The notes beneath the pieces were generated by a model, which was given only the letters and a program-made list of their open reading frames with translations, had not been told where the DNA came from and did no database searches. This document shows positions 13,101 to 28,100 of a stretch of DNA of 64,000 nucleotides, in pieces; positions within the stretch are counted from its first letter, which is position 1; the number at the start of each line of letters is the position of its first letter. Source of the stretch: Reticulitermes lucifugus (lineage: Eukaryota > Arthropoda > Insecta > Blattodea > Rhinotermitidae). The stretch is from NCBI GenBank assembly GCA_026260175.1, contig JAKCWW010000370.1:27638-91637 (forward strand), read 5' to 3'. Made by a program: the position numbers and the translations under genes.

Positions 13101-16100
13101 ACCGTGGTTCTGTATTTTTTAATACTTTTAAATTTTTTCTGATTGTAATAAGGGCACATAATAAACCTTTTGAAAATGTAGTAAAGTTCAAGTACTGTAC
13201 TTGGCAATACCATGAAATTTGAAATTTTATTTTCACATTCCATAAATCCATAAAATGTCGTATGTTGGATACAGAACATGTCAATAGAAACACATACACA
13301 CTGTCAACAGAACATACTTAGAAAATAGCATAATAAATAAAATTGTTAAAATTTAAATACAGTATATGGCAACATATATGGAAAACAAAACACTCATTTG
13401 TTCCAAGTCAGGTACAGGATAGTGTTAACATATACAATGACAGAGCAATTTGTGCCTGAGTACCAAGACATATAGAGTCTCTAAAATATAGCTACAGGCA
13501 ATTACACTATATGCCAAGGGGAAAGAAATTACCTAGAAAATGACGTGGCCTGAGACAGTCAAATGTCTTCAACAATAAGGCTTGTGAGCAGTACAAAACA
13601 GTGTAGTAATTTGATAGAATAAGATATAACATTATAATATAATATAAAGAAATTTTATAAAATTTATAAAATTAGGGTGACTATAAACATAAATTATTTG
13701 CTAAATGTATCTGATAGTTCCATCTCATTTTAACATAGAATAGGACGAAAGTTAATGCCTTGAGAAGGATTTATAATGAAAATATACTTGTAATGAATAA
13801 AAAGAATGTAGATGTATAAACTGTTTCATTTGTTCTTTGAATTTCTTAAGATCATCTGATGTATCTTTGATCTGTGGCAGAAGATTATTGTAAACCTTTA
13901 ATCCTGAATAGTAAATTCCCTTTTGATATCTCGTCAAATTTGACATTGCAATGCTATGATGATAGTAAGAAGAGAGTAAGGTTAGGAATTTAATGTAAGA
14001 AATTATTTTCCCATCTGTCTTCTGAAAACCGAAAGATTATAAAACACATAGCTGTTACCTGTTTTTTTATTTGAACATTAAACTTTATTTCTCATTGTGA
14101 GGGAACAACATACATGTGACAGCCAACATTACTTAGCAATATTAGGATGATTAAATTGACAAGGATGACACATGCATTGAGGATGTGAGAAATGTATACA
14201 GAATTGTAGTTCGGAAACCTGACACTAAGGCACCACTTTGGGGGACCAGGCATAGATATGAATGTAATATGAAAATGGATCTTAAATAAATACAATGTGG
14301 GGTTTGGTCTGAATTGAACTGGCTTAGGATAGAATCCAATGGTATGATTTTATGTTTAGTAAGAGAGGGGAGTGGGAATTTCTTGACCTGCCAAGTTACT
14401 TTCAGCATTTCAACATAGACACTCTTTCATGTAATTAGTTTACTTTAAGGGATTTCTTTATGCAGTGACAACCTATTCTATATGTAACCAGAACCCAGGA
14501 TTTTAAGCAGTATACGGAGGTTATTGTAATGATGTTTTACTGTGTATGCATATGAGTTCAAAATACTGTAAAGTAATGATTTCTGACAGAACTTGGGATT
14601 TTGGAGGTCAGCGAGAATATTACGCTACACATCAGTACTTCCTGTCAAAAAGAAGCCTCTATCTTGTTGTCTGGAGGATTCCTGATGGACAGCGGGGCAT
14701 TAGTGAAATTTTACATTGGCTTGTCAATATTCAGGTAGGTATTTACAAAGTGGCTCATGCCTGAGATTTTACATGAACTTGTCAGTATTCAGGTAGCTAC
14801 TTATCAATGGGCAATTGCATAAGGTTTCAGATTTATTTTTGTGACACTTCAAGATTCATAGCTGTAGTATTGTGTTTGAAGAAAACTTTTGGGGTTTATA
14901 GAGCCATAAAACTGTTTCTGCCATTTGTATTAGATAACTGTTTTAGAATTAGTTTTACCATAAATCCTTGCTGTTCCTCAGTAGATTGCACAGACACTTA
15001 CATAGTGTACATAAATGTGAGACATCAGTTTCTTGTTTATCATGTGTTTTAAGGTTAAGTTGTAGGTCTCAGGTTTGAGTTTCACCTGTATCTAATGCAA
15101 ATGGTCATCATGTTGCTACTCTGAGTGCTTATCTTTGATACAGTCAAGGACTTGGAGAATGCTGGAATTCTGTGTGATACCACAATTTAGATTATACATT
15201 TAACTGTAATACTGTATACCACATGTAGTACTGTATATTATATGAGCCTACTGATTTCTAACTATGTAGAAACATTATGTGTTATCTTGAATGTTAGGCA
15301 TCTTGATTAAGCCCTGAATTCAAAAGTACTCACTGTTAAATTGCAGCCTTTAGATTTGTGGAAATGAACACAATATTTCAGGCACGAGCTCCCAACTCCC
15401 CTGTTCTGATTGTGGGTACACATTATGATATGATGAGGGAGAATTACCCTGCCTCTGCCTCGGAGGATCTTCAGCAAATGATCAGAGACAGGTTAGTTCA
15501 TGCATGTCATTGAATATGTTAACTTCATAATTTCAGGCTAAGTACAATGTGATTAGTTTTAAAACACTTCTTGATCTTCAATAAATGAACACCAAGGGCA
15601 ATGAGGTATTCAATATAGTGATTAATACATTCAGACAGTATGTATACTAAATTTGAATACTCCTTTTCATTCCTGTTGTTTCAAGGTTTGTATTGTAGTG
15701 GAATATGTCCGTGTACTTGAATATTAACTTGTCTGAGACACTGTATCATATGCTTTGCTGCAGATTCATTAACATTGTGGATGCAGAGAAGTGTGGTCTT
15801 CCCCGAGTACTTGACACAATAGAGGTGAGCTGCAAGACACGACACAACATCAAGCTACTCTGTAATCTCATTTATGACACAGTCTTCAGTCTTCGCCCAC
15901 CAGGTAATGTTTTCTTTTACTGTATAGGAGTGGTAGATGGTACTGAATAATGAATTGGAAAGGATGTGAAAGGAAATGTTCATGGCCTAGTTTGATATAA
16001 TATTCTAATATTTTCGTGGAGGGACTGAGCAAAATGGCGAAAATCTCAGGTAAAATGAGATCAGATCACATAGTTTCCACCAATGAGTGTCTCTTGGTTG

Positions 16101-19100
16101 TTGCAGGCAGCAAAGAACTGCTGTTGGAGCAGAGAGTGCCAGCTAGCTACCTGGCACTTGAGGATGTTATCAGCCACCTGGCTGCAGACCGCCGGAACAC
16201 AGGGGTGGATCCAGTGCTCAATGCTGAGCAGTATAAAGCGGTGGTAACTACAGAAATGCAGTATCGATACCAGCGTAGCTTTCGTGATGCTGCAGAGCTG
16301 CATCAGGCCACACTATTTCTCCATGAGAATGGTGTGTGTTGCTTGTTTTATACTTATTACATATTGAAAATAGAACAAGGAAAACCTCTTGTTATAAAAA
16401 GTGAAGTTATCCCTGTGCATGCGATGGAGGCATATGAGGGGAGCAGATGTTTAGCTCCACTCATCCTTAACCTCAGCACTAGGTGGAAGTTGGTGATCAG
16501 CTTCATGTCCTGGCAACTTTAGCGTCAGGGAAAGAACCCCAATCCCTATTGAATAGGGGGCTGAGGGCCCCAGAACCAGTCTGGATGTTTTGCTGTATAC
16601 AGTATGAAAATCAATTACATTTCTAGCAAACATTGTCTTAGTTCCAGTGAGCTGCAGAATTCACAAGAGAAGCACTAATAAGCCATGTAGTGTAGTGCTT
16701 GGCAATGGGATGGAAAACTTTGTCAGTGAAGAAAAAAACAGCATTATATTTTAAATTGTGGGCCATGTTTATTGATTACAAACAATGGAGAATTAAGTTA
16801 AGATTCTGATATTTTAGCAAATAATAAACACCTGTAGAATATCCAAACAATTATGCTGGTGTTAGCGGTTCTGGAGCTGCTGTGAGTATTTATGTGACAC
16901 AATTGGCAAATAGGCTTGTTGTACTGAATATGCAGGTGGCACTGAGGGATTAAAAGCATCTGTATTATACAGAAGGTGGTTTTCCCATTCTCTTAGTTTT
17001 TGGTTTTTGTTAAGTCAAGTTACAGTATAGTTGCTGTCATTGAATGTCACATGCTGGTTTTTTCAGGAGTGTTACTGCACTACGATGATGCAACCCTGAA
17101 GGACTTGTACTTCCTGGATCCACAGTGGCTGTGTGATATGCTGGCTCATGTAGTCACCATCAGAGAGATAAACCCATTTGCTCGCACAGGTTAGCACACG
17201 GTGGAGAAGAAAAATTGTCCATTTCACTTTCCATGGCAAAGTAGTTTACATGTGAGAGGATAAATGAGAAATATGTGCAGAATTGTGGTCAGAAATCCTG
17301 AAGGGATGAGATCACTTGGAAGATCTTGATATAGAAGGGAGGATAGTATTAAAATTATCTTGGAGAAGCAGGATAGGAAGATGTGGTTGGTTTCTGTGAC
17401 TGTGTTGATCAACTTTAGATTCCTTAAAGTAGGGAATTCTTGATAAATTATGTAACCAATTCTGTTGACCAAAGGGCCTGAACTTTGGAATTAGGTAGGG
17501 AAGCAGATAGGTAGATGTAATTGGATGTTGGTTGTGGTCTTCTGACTTACAACATTGTGTGGTCTGACTATCAGCATTTTGGAGAAACCTGCTGCCTCCA
17601 TCTGTGCTGTTACTACTGGATGTTGCTGCCCAGATGATCACAATCTGTATCTTCAAATCCCAGACATAAACAGTTCAGACTATATCAAGTAATAGTTTTG
17701 TCGGTTATTTCACTATGCAGAATGATAACTTTGTTCTGATGTTTTGTGGAAACATGCTGCTGCCATGTTCAGTGTGGCTGAATTTGGTTCAGGTGGATGC
17801 TGAAGTGATTGGGAGGGAGAAATGGATTGCAAGGATTGTGGCCAGTCAGAGCTGTGGAAAGGGAAGCAGGGCTGATACTCAGCCTGTAGGAGTCTGATGT
17901 TTGAAGTGAAACAATCAGGGTACCAAATGACCCTTTTCAGGTCTGCAAGTGGTGAGAAGTGTTGAAGTAGTGTGAAGACGGAACACACTTCCGAAATGTC
18001 AGAACAATCTCATGATCCTACACAGTGTAATAACCCACAAGACTATCAGTTGAACAACACCCACTGTGTAAGTCTGAAAAAACTTACACAGTTCAAACTA
18101 TATGCAGCACTTCTCTGTTTTTTATGTATTATGTTAGGTGTGATGAAGTTGGATGACCTGAAGCATGTGTTCAAGTCTTCAAGCATAGGACCAGTAGATA
18201 CACGAGGCTACATTGTGAATCTTCTTAACAAGTTTGAGGTGGCTCTGACATGGGACAGCCGTACCCTGCTCATACCATCGTTGCTTCCATCAGAAGAATC
18301 AATGCGCGCAACCCACACGCAGCTAGTTAGGGTAAAGGTGCTGCACACAATTTCTTACTGTCTCTTGTAGCTGCATGTAACCACTCAAACTTTTGGAACT
18401 GGGGGCATCACTGAATATTGTTTTCTGGTTTCTGTTTGATTGCTGTCTTATTTAAATAACAAATTTGACAGCAGTGAGGGAAACTTTCCAGTACATCAAG
18501 AAACAGATTAAATTTCAGAAATGCCTGCTGCTGCATGTCAGTGTGTCCCTCCTCCCATGAGCCATGGTGACTGCTTGCATATATAACTTGAACACTTTTT
18601 GCCCTCGCAGATGGTGGCAGCAAGTTCCTTTGAAACACTGGCAATGTAGCCCACTGCCACAAAGTTAAAAAATCCAAAATGGGTTCAGCATTAATAATGA
18701 ATGATTGTGGTAGCTTAAGATCAGTTGTTTGTTAAGTCTTGTCTAAAATTTTGGATTAAAACATGTAATTAATTTTACCATTTACTGGGATATCTGGTCT
18801 CTTCCTCAACGAGAACTTCAAGGGTGTGAGATTTGACGTTCTCTTAGCAGTGATTATTAGTATGATAATCTTCTGGGTTGTTATACTATGTAATTGGGTA
18901 GACAGGTATTCTACCCTGAAGACGAATTGGTACATGTGTACCAAGGTATGTGGTATCGTATCCAAAAAGACCATAATCTTAAGATTATATTGGTCTTCGT
19001 TACCCTGGTTTCAAGATATTTAAGCTTGTAGCAATAATTACAAGAATAAGCATTTGTGACAGTTCCCAGTTGCAACAGTTTACTAGCATGAGTGGGTGTT

Positions 19101-22100
19101 TTACAGTTCCATACATTTTGCCATATCAAAGGTTTCCTGCTATAAATGTTCAGATGAGCACTTTGTGAATGTATTTGCATCAAACACTGCAGCACAGCCT
19201 TATGACATGACTTTTTCTCATCTTCTGGCATTTGTGGAAAACTCGTATTAACTGTAATCTATTTTGACCTAATTTCCTTTATGTTACACCAGAATGTTTT
19301 GTCATATTCTCATTTCATATGTACTTTCTTCAAAATATTTTATTTAATTTAAATTTAGAAATATGCAGGCACCTAAGAATGGAGGTCTGATAGAATAGAT
19401 AATGGATATTCTGTATGTAGTGAGAAGTTAGAAAACTTATGAAAGAATTAGACAAATTAACTATCAGTTAGACATCTGTTGATATTGCCATTATTTTTGA
19501 CAATTTTCATAAAAATATTTTTTTTTTGGGGGGGGGGTGGTGCTGTATGGTGATGTGTGAACAATTGTAAGTTGAAATTATTCATACTTTGTTCAATGTC
19601 CAGTTCAAATTCACATTTAAAATTCACCCCTTATGTGTAAATACTTAACTGTGACTGAAATTTTGTTTGGTACTACTTAATACAGGCCCCCAAATTTTTA
19701 CTGGAGGGGCCAAACCAGCATCCTGTTCAGTGGTTACCAGGGTCTTTGTCATGGGGACGGTGGCTAATGCAGCTGGTGTGTGAAACTGACCACTTCACCC
19801 TATCTAGTGTTAGGTAGGGAATGCATGTCTGCTCATATGCCTTCATGGTGTGCACATGGACAACTTTACCGTTTTTACATAACTGTTACCTTGTTGGAAT
19901 TCTTGTAGTGATAAGGGCACAATATAAGTGAATCAGGTAGTTACAAAAAGCAGAGTATCCAGTGTCTGAAAAAGTGGATATTTACTTTTCCAGACAACTA
20001 ATGTGTGATTCACTGAGAGTGTACTTTCTTAGGCTACTTAATAAAATAAAAGTGTCCAATTACATTCAAGACAGAAGTTAAATTTTGAAAATCTGTGTCT
20101 TCTTTCATCTCCAGTCATTGTAAATTACCTTCATAGAAAGGATAGCCATCAATATTTTCATGGATTTTATACCGTGCCCTTCTTTTGAGCATTTAACTGG
20201 ATATTTAGGATTTCAAAATTAATTCCCAAATCAAAATATTTCCCAGTGTTATGACATGAATATTCCTCTACATGTGAGCTAAATCCCCCCCCCCCCCNCC
20301 CTCAGCCTTTCACTGTTGATGAAACTTGTGTGGTATTGGAAGCTGAGAGACAACTGTTTTTCTCTACATGTTTTTTGATTGATAAGTACGGAGTGTTACG
20401 TGTTGTAGTCCCAGAGAAGGCATACACATTTAGAGGGGAAATGTATAAAAATATAGGCATTTCAAAGAAGCTGCCACTTTTTGTTATAGGCAAATAAAAG
20501 CATCTTCTGTGTTTTGAAGAATGTCAAGAGTCTGCCATGTAAGTATAGACATTACAAAGTTGCCTGAATGAAGTGCAACATTTTTCAAATATTTGTGTGC
20601 ATAGAGAGGGGAAATTGCATAAAAATAATCAGAATAGTTCCCTTTATTGATCCAAGGTGCCATGCATCCAAAGGACGAAACAAGTGCATGTTTTCTGAGT
20701 CCCTTTAGGCAAATGCTGGGGTAGTACCGCAAATCAGGCCATGGCCGTTTGCTTCCTCTCCTTTTGAATTCATTATTCACAAATTAACCTTCATTCAGTG
20801 CTACATAATCCGAACTGTTGATCATTAAGTTAGCTACTCATCAGCTTCATGTGCAATGAAGTGCCCATGTCACATCAAGCTGTATCAAATAATTCCTTTC
20901 ATTCCTATTAATTTGTTGCTGTGTGAAATTATACAAACATATATACAAGTGCTTTCAGTTCAAGGGTTGGTGGGACAGAGATTTTAATTCTGCAATGAAC
21001 TTTATGCTGCATGCTCTCCCCATACTAAGTGATTCTATGCATCTCTTCTTATTTGATTGTGTGTTAAGATCCCAGTGCGATCTCGAGGTTGGGCAGTCCG
21101 AAGCAAGAAGCTGACTGTCTCGACTGGAGCGTCAACATTGGTTGGCAATTCATCATTTTATACTCAGAGTCCTGATCGGTTCCAGCTTCAGAGACCAACT
21201 GCCAACACTCCTTCTCCAATCAAAATTAGTGGTAAGAATTGGCAAATTACAAAGTGTCTCAGTTTTTGCTTGAAGCAGATGTGGCAGTATTAAAATTGAA
21301 CTTTGAATAACATGGGAAATACATTTGACAGGACACTCTGTACAGTTTCTTTCTGTGGTATGTATCATCATAATCATTTGCTGCCACCACCACCACCACG
21401 TCGTCGTCGTCATCATCATCATCATCATCATCATTATCAGCATCATGGTCCATAATGTTTCTTGAGGGTGGGTCTGTGTATAACAAAGGCTTGTCCGTTT
21501 TTCCCACAAGTGATTGCCTTGCAAACAACTGTGAACATATGAGGGAAGTGATTACATTTTTGGTTCAGCAACTTGAACATACATATCCTGAGAAATTAGA
21601 AATTGTTATAAGTAAGAACTAACTGAAACTATGAATCATTTGTAAAGTAACCATTTATGTTATGTACAGGCCCAAGCATGCCCACTGAAGAAGGTGTAGA
21701 TGTGACTGCAGCATTGCAGTGTGAGGTTACCCACCGTTTAGATCCAGAATGCTCCATTAGACGTTTGTTGCTCATGTCTTACTTCCCAAGTGGCTTCTGG
21801 TCACGTCTTATCACCAGGATACTGGCCGATGATGCCATTGTTGATATCGTTCGTGCCTTCTTTATCATGCCTAAAGAGGTAAGAAACAAGTTACTTTATG
21901 TCCTGAAGATGGAGGCAGTAGGTTCCTCCAAAACATCAGTATATGTCTGCTAGACTACATGTTGTCACATACATGAAGACAGCAATTTCCAGTTTTTGTT
22001 TGAATTGCAGGGTGTATGAGCATGGTTTGCTCTGAAGATTATTTTGACATAAGGGAGAGGAACTGACACGGGGCTGGAGCAAATTGCATAGTGATGAGTT

Positions 22101-25100
22101 GCACAAGTTGTGATCTTTGAGAAAATGTTATAATGGCTGTCAAACAGAGAGGATGATATGGGCAGGGCATTTAACATGCTTGGGAGAGATGAGAAATGTG
22201 TGCAAAATTTTTGTCAGGCAGCCTGAAGGGTAGAGATTATTTGGAAGGCCTAAATGTAGGTGGGAGAATAATATTAAAAATACATTTTAAAGGTCTGGGA
22301 TCAGAGGGTGTGAATTCTATTTATGTGGCCCAGTGTATAGACTAGTGACGGGCTGTTGCGAACATGATAATGGACCTGTGGTTTAGATACAAGGCAGGGA
22401 AATTGTTGTTCACCTGAAGAAATTTTAGGTTCCGATTTGTTCAGATAGTTATGGTGTATCCAAACTACAGCAAAAATGTAATTATTATCCTAAGGTTTGT
22501 AAATATGGTCAGTTTATTATATTACAGTTTTTTGGATGTTTTTGTTGTATGTAAGTTACACAATTTTACCTTTAATGTTTAACTGATGCTATCTTAATCT
22601 GTGTACCTTCTATAGATGGTGAAAGACACAAGGCTGATACAACTGTTGGATGTTCGTGCAGAATGGGTGTTATGGCAGACTGGTATGGAATTGCGGTATG
22701 CAGATACAACACTGTTTCGCATGAAGGAAGTGTTGCAAAATGTGAAAAACACTCCTATTGACTACCGACAACTCAGGTGAATAATATGTGAGAAAGCACA
22801 TCATGCAAAGAAAGATTTCTGTATTATAAAAATTGGTTACATTTGAGGAAGTTAACTCAGAAAGAAGGCTTTGTGTGTTTTTATAAAATTTTATTTCTTT
22901 ATTCTTTTGCATTGTATCAGCCAGCAATACAAAACATCCATCACAATTATGTTGAACGTTTTTCACTGACAGGCATATATTTTATATATACAACATTTTG
23001 AGAATTTCATCGACACCCACTTTCAGGTGACAGGAGACATTGTAGAAGTTTTAATTTCCTGGAGCACCTGTACAAACATTGCTGCAGCTAGTGAGTGAGC
23101 AGTAACTAACCAGCTGCATGTTGTGGCGTGTCTGTGATGGCATCTTGTGTGTTGCTGAAGCTAGTAAGGCAGCAGTAGCAAAGCAGTGGCAGGGTTTATA
23201 CAAGCATGGGTATTTGTTCCAAGGGAAAAATGAGTGATAGGTTGTTGGAGCAATCTGTGAACTTCAAGTTTATGTATAGCTAGGCAAAAGTACATGTGAA
23301 AGTCTCCAGATAAGGTTGGGAAATGCAACACCAAACATTCATGGAAAACATTACATCGAGACCAAAAAAGGCATGTGTCATGATGCCAAGTGCAGACAGT
23401 GCTTATTTTTTTTATCACAAGGGCATTATTCACTTTGAGTGGTGGTGGTGGTGGTGGTGGTTGTGGTGGTGGTGGCGGTGGTGGCAGCGGCGGCGCGGGG
23501 GCATCATCGTCGTCGTTAAGCTCTCTATTTTATGTAATGTATTAACATTTTGTGTGATATGCTCTTTATAAGAAATTTAATAAAGTTAAGTGATGCTTTA
23601 TGTGAGGTAGGAATTTGAATTTGATGTGCTGTGCGTAAAGAATGCATAAAAAATTTGCATTGTGTTAAGCAGTCACAGATGACGTTAACTACCCCTCAGA
23701 AAACAGAACCTTGAACATGGTTAATAGTTGTAGCAGTGGGATGAGACTGAGTCCGTTGATACAGTAATTTCAGATGCAGATGTTAGACAAGTGCAGAACA
23801 TTGGTGGAATGATGTGGGGGGAGGAAAATGGGAGTGCTTGGAGCATAATTTGCCCCAGTGCCACTCTGTTCACCACAGATCCCAGCTGGCTTATTGTGAG
23901 ATTGAACCCTGGCCTCTGTAATGAGAAGCTGGCAACTAACCACCTGAGCTATAGTATGGGCAAAGTTGTATTAACCTAAAAACAACTGTTACAGAAATAT
24001 GTTTGGTATGAGTCATGTTGCTGGATTTTTTTCACTGGAGTTGATAAGTTTTTTTATTTTGTTTAATGATATGTTACATTCACAAGTACATAGTGTTCTT
24101 TTTATTGTTGGTTTTGCTTTTCGTACTTTGTCAGAGTGGAGTTTTTATTTTTTTTATTACAAGTGCTTTAATTTAAGTATTGTTGAAAGAAAATTTATGT
24201 GGAATTGAGCTTCTTTCTGGTGTTTTCAAATTGCATGCCTTTCCTAAGTGTTTAACCTTCCAACTGCAGAAGTTACTTAGCATTGAATTATTTTAATAAT
24301 TATGGTTTATTTGTTGATGTTATTATTTACAAGCTTGTTTGCATATTTGTCATTCAGTGCTGCCATTTATTTTATGTATAATCACGGCATCTAAAGTACG
24401 TAAAATCTTTTGTAAAGTAATTACTGAACTCAGCACCACTTCTTATGTTCGCAGAGTCAAGCTGAAGCAAGAAGGTATGTGGGGAGATGTTGATCTAGTG
24501 AACTCCTCTATCCTTGAGATTTACTTCCCAGTGGATACTATAGTTATAAAACGTCCAATCATGGATGAACTGGGAAGCGGCGAACCAATTGGTTATCAGG
24601 CTATTGTGCTGGACCCAAGCCCCGAATGTACAGCTCAACTGCTGGCTCTCGCTGTGGATCACATCGATATTCTGCTGGAGGACTGGTATCCAACACTAGG
24701 TGAGTGGTGTAGAGTAGATTAACAGTTGGATTAATTAATTAATGACCTGTTACTTGACACTGTGCAAACTGCAGAGAGTGAATGAAGGGTTATGGAACTG
24801 GGAGGAACTGAGGAAAACTACAGTAATTTGAGGACACATAGCAGTTCCAATTTTGAAATGTGCTCCTCACCAAATACAGGCCAGACTCATTATCACTTCA
24901 GTTAGTGTGTGCATTACTTCTGAGTATTAACCTGAGAAGGACAATGAACAGCAGCAGTAGCAGCAGCCATAGTGGCAGTAGGAGCAGCAGGGGTGGTGGT
25001 GGTGGCGGCAGCGGCGGCGACAGTGGTGGTGGTTGTGGAGGCAACAGCAGTAATATTAATAGTGTGCACATTAATTTTTATGCAATAGTTGAATCAATTG

Positions 25101-28100
25101 CATTGCAAACTATACAGAGTGTTTTCTTTATTAGTTCCCTGAGTATGGCAATTGTCGCAGGATGTCCTGGAAGATGCAGGCTTCCTATGCGATGAAGCTG
25201 CTGTACTAAGGGAAGTGATAAAATACTCTATATCTACAACCATGATTACTATGCAGCTGACATATGTGACTTTTGTTAGGGGACTGGAACATATTGGCTT
25301 CTGTAGATCTTGTCATGGAACCCACAAACTTCTGGCGGTTACAAAATACCTTAGATTGTAATCTGCATGCTGTCTAAGGAGAACATGACGTTGATAACGT
25401 AGAACTCATTCTTGATATCCGTTGTCTTGTGTTGCTGGTGCCAGAGTCTGTCTTCACATGCCTTTGTAAGGGAAGTAATATGATTAACCCTCTGATGCTG
25501 GAACTAAATGCCCAGTGTGGTGCCCAGCAGACTGGATTTTAAATGAAGGCTGCATAGTAAAGGTCATAATAGGCCACCAGCTATATCCATTGTTCGGTGT
25601 TTTGAACATCACACTGCATAACAGGTATACCTAATGTTAGGCGCCAAAGAGTTAATATTACATTTTTTTCCTCCACAATTATCATAATATGTCATAATAT
25701 GATTTACTCACCTGGTATCCATTGGATTAGAGGCTGGGAAAGCTTCAGAACTGTACTGAACATTGTGCCAAAGAGAAAAGTCGTTGCTTGTTTTTGGGAC
25801 TCAACCCGTGGCTGTCCAGTGGATACTTCATGCAGTGAGCTATGCCAGTGTTAATATTGTATAAGTACTGAAGTAATGATAAAGGTATGAGCACATGATA
25901 GAAGGTGTGAGGCATCTCTTTGGCTTTTCACTGCACCTGTAAATCAGGCTCATTATAGCAACATACTGCTACCGCCGCTTCCATTTTCATCATCACTGTC
26001 ATTGTAATGCTCATTTAACTCCTTTTTCTCCTCCCCCACTATGCTTGTCACTACCAGTTTAACTCTAATTATGTTACAGGTACTACAGAACTCTTTTTTG
26101 AAATATGTTTAATGTATTTTCTTCCTTTGTAATGGTTTTCATTTGTTTTACATCTTATATAAAATGTGTTATTGTTAATGCTTTTCATAGCATTAGGCTG
26201 GAAGCCACCACCTTCATATCTGTTTTGTCTTTGGAACGGGACTTTCTATTTACAGGTACAAGGTTCGTACATACATCTGAAGGCCGCTTCTTAGTGACAA
26301 GACTTGTGCCATGTCCTCGATGTGTGGCAGCCTCTCAAGCAGACACTGATTTGGTGCAACACCAGCATCGAGGACCAGACAGCTGGAGTGAAAGCAGTAT
26401 TCCTAGTGGAGCTCTTGGGCAAAAACTTGTTGCTGAGGTAAGAGGTGTGCAGTGAGAACTTACCATGTGTTGATTTTTAAAACAATTTGTAGCAAAAGTA
26501 TTTTGTGGCTTGCACATTGGAGTGCATGACGTTTTTATCATGCACCACATTCTTTGGCTTTTTAGAAGATGTGCATCAGAAATTGGAGAACAAGAGAATG
26601 GAATAAATTAAAATTTTAAGATTGTAATCATCGGGTCCATAGCACTGACTAGTTTTATAGGTGGGCACCAACATTCTATAGGAACCTGTGGCCTCCAGCT
26701 TCAGGATGTGGAAGATGGAGGCAGGTTTTACCAAAACATCAATATTAATCTATTGAAACTACTCGGTGTCATATCCCAGAAGACCATAATCCTAATTTTT
26801 AGGGCCATCACTGTTTATGTCACAGGTTTTCCACCAAGCAGAGGGTGAGAATCAGCTGGGGTTACATCAGGTGCGTAAGTCTCAGGAGAGCTATACCTCA
26901 GACGGTGATGGTGACAGTGGTGTAGGCCCTGATTCTACAGGTTCTAGGTAGGTGGGCATTTGCAGAGATATTTTGGAACTTACAAGAACCAGTTTATTCT
27001 GTTTGATTGGAAGTTCTTTTTACATTCCCACCTCTGAAAATGATATGTCATCAGCCTCTTCAGTAATTCATCCTTGAGCACATTTGAAGTACGTAGTTAC
27101 ACTGCTTTAAGGATATTGGGAGAACTATTGTAAGAAATGTATCTTGTAATTGCTTCTAGAATATATCAGTCTTCATCAGTGATTTTTTGGTATCAATGTC
27201 ATAAGTTACAAACAGACTGGGGACATAAATAATGTTAATTTTTTCCAGATCAGGAAAGTAAAATAAGTTATATTTGAAATATTTATGTTAAGCATCTAAA
27301 TCTGTCATTTTTACTGCCTGCAGTCTTTATTACTGTGTATTCTTGTCTTTTTAATGTGGTTGGAAGTAAATGTTCCTACAGAAGCCATCTTTTATCTCGT
27401 GAATAAAAAATATGTACAGTTGCACTCTTATGATAGGGTTTAAAAGTACAACAATGAGTGTTTGTGCTTAAGTCAGCAGACAGCACATTAACTACACATG
27501 AAATATTTATTATGACACTATTCAATCTTGATATCACTTATCCTCATGTAATCATAGATATTAATGGTTGTTACTGCAAGTTCGAGGATTTAGAATGATT
27601 AAAATTACTCCATTCTCTATTCTGCAAAGTGATGTATAATTTCTGTGTCCTTCAGTTTTTGAGCACAGCTTTAAATCATGAGATGTGTATTTTCTGATAT
27701 GTCTGTTCTCACAGCCGCATGCCATCGGTGGAAGGTCATCCAGTTTACAATATGGATGAGCCATGCCATCTAGCAGAAGAGGCAGAGCCTTTAGTACATT
27801 ATAGCTGGATTGTAGAGGAATGTATTCTGGCTGCGTATGATCGCAAGTCTGTCACCTGCCCAAGTCATGGTGATATTCCTTTAGCTCAAATTGCTCCTGA
27901 TACAGTAAGTCACAAAACAATGCAATTTGAACAGACAAAAAAGCTTGAGGGGTTTGACATGTATCTTGAATATGGACAGAAAAGACATGCACAGAATTTT
28001 GTGGGAAAACATGAGTCTTGAAATTTGATGGAGGAAAATATCTTAAAAAATTACAGAATTTTTGTTAACATAACGTTTTGCAGAGTGAAATATGAGTATG

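Noticed and set aside
19686-19813. Candidate extra Lrrk exon (acceptor, open frame, donor)
   Set aside because: It matches the SINE 1 body in reverse complement and ends in phase 2, while the next exon needs phase 0. Exon 21 to 22 joins in frame without it.
21153-21528. Long open frames rich in Asp, Met, Trp or Thr
   Set aside because: They are translations of the CAC/CGT/CAT microsatellite. The same holds for frames over 23437-23515 and 24940-25050.
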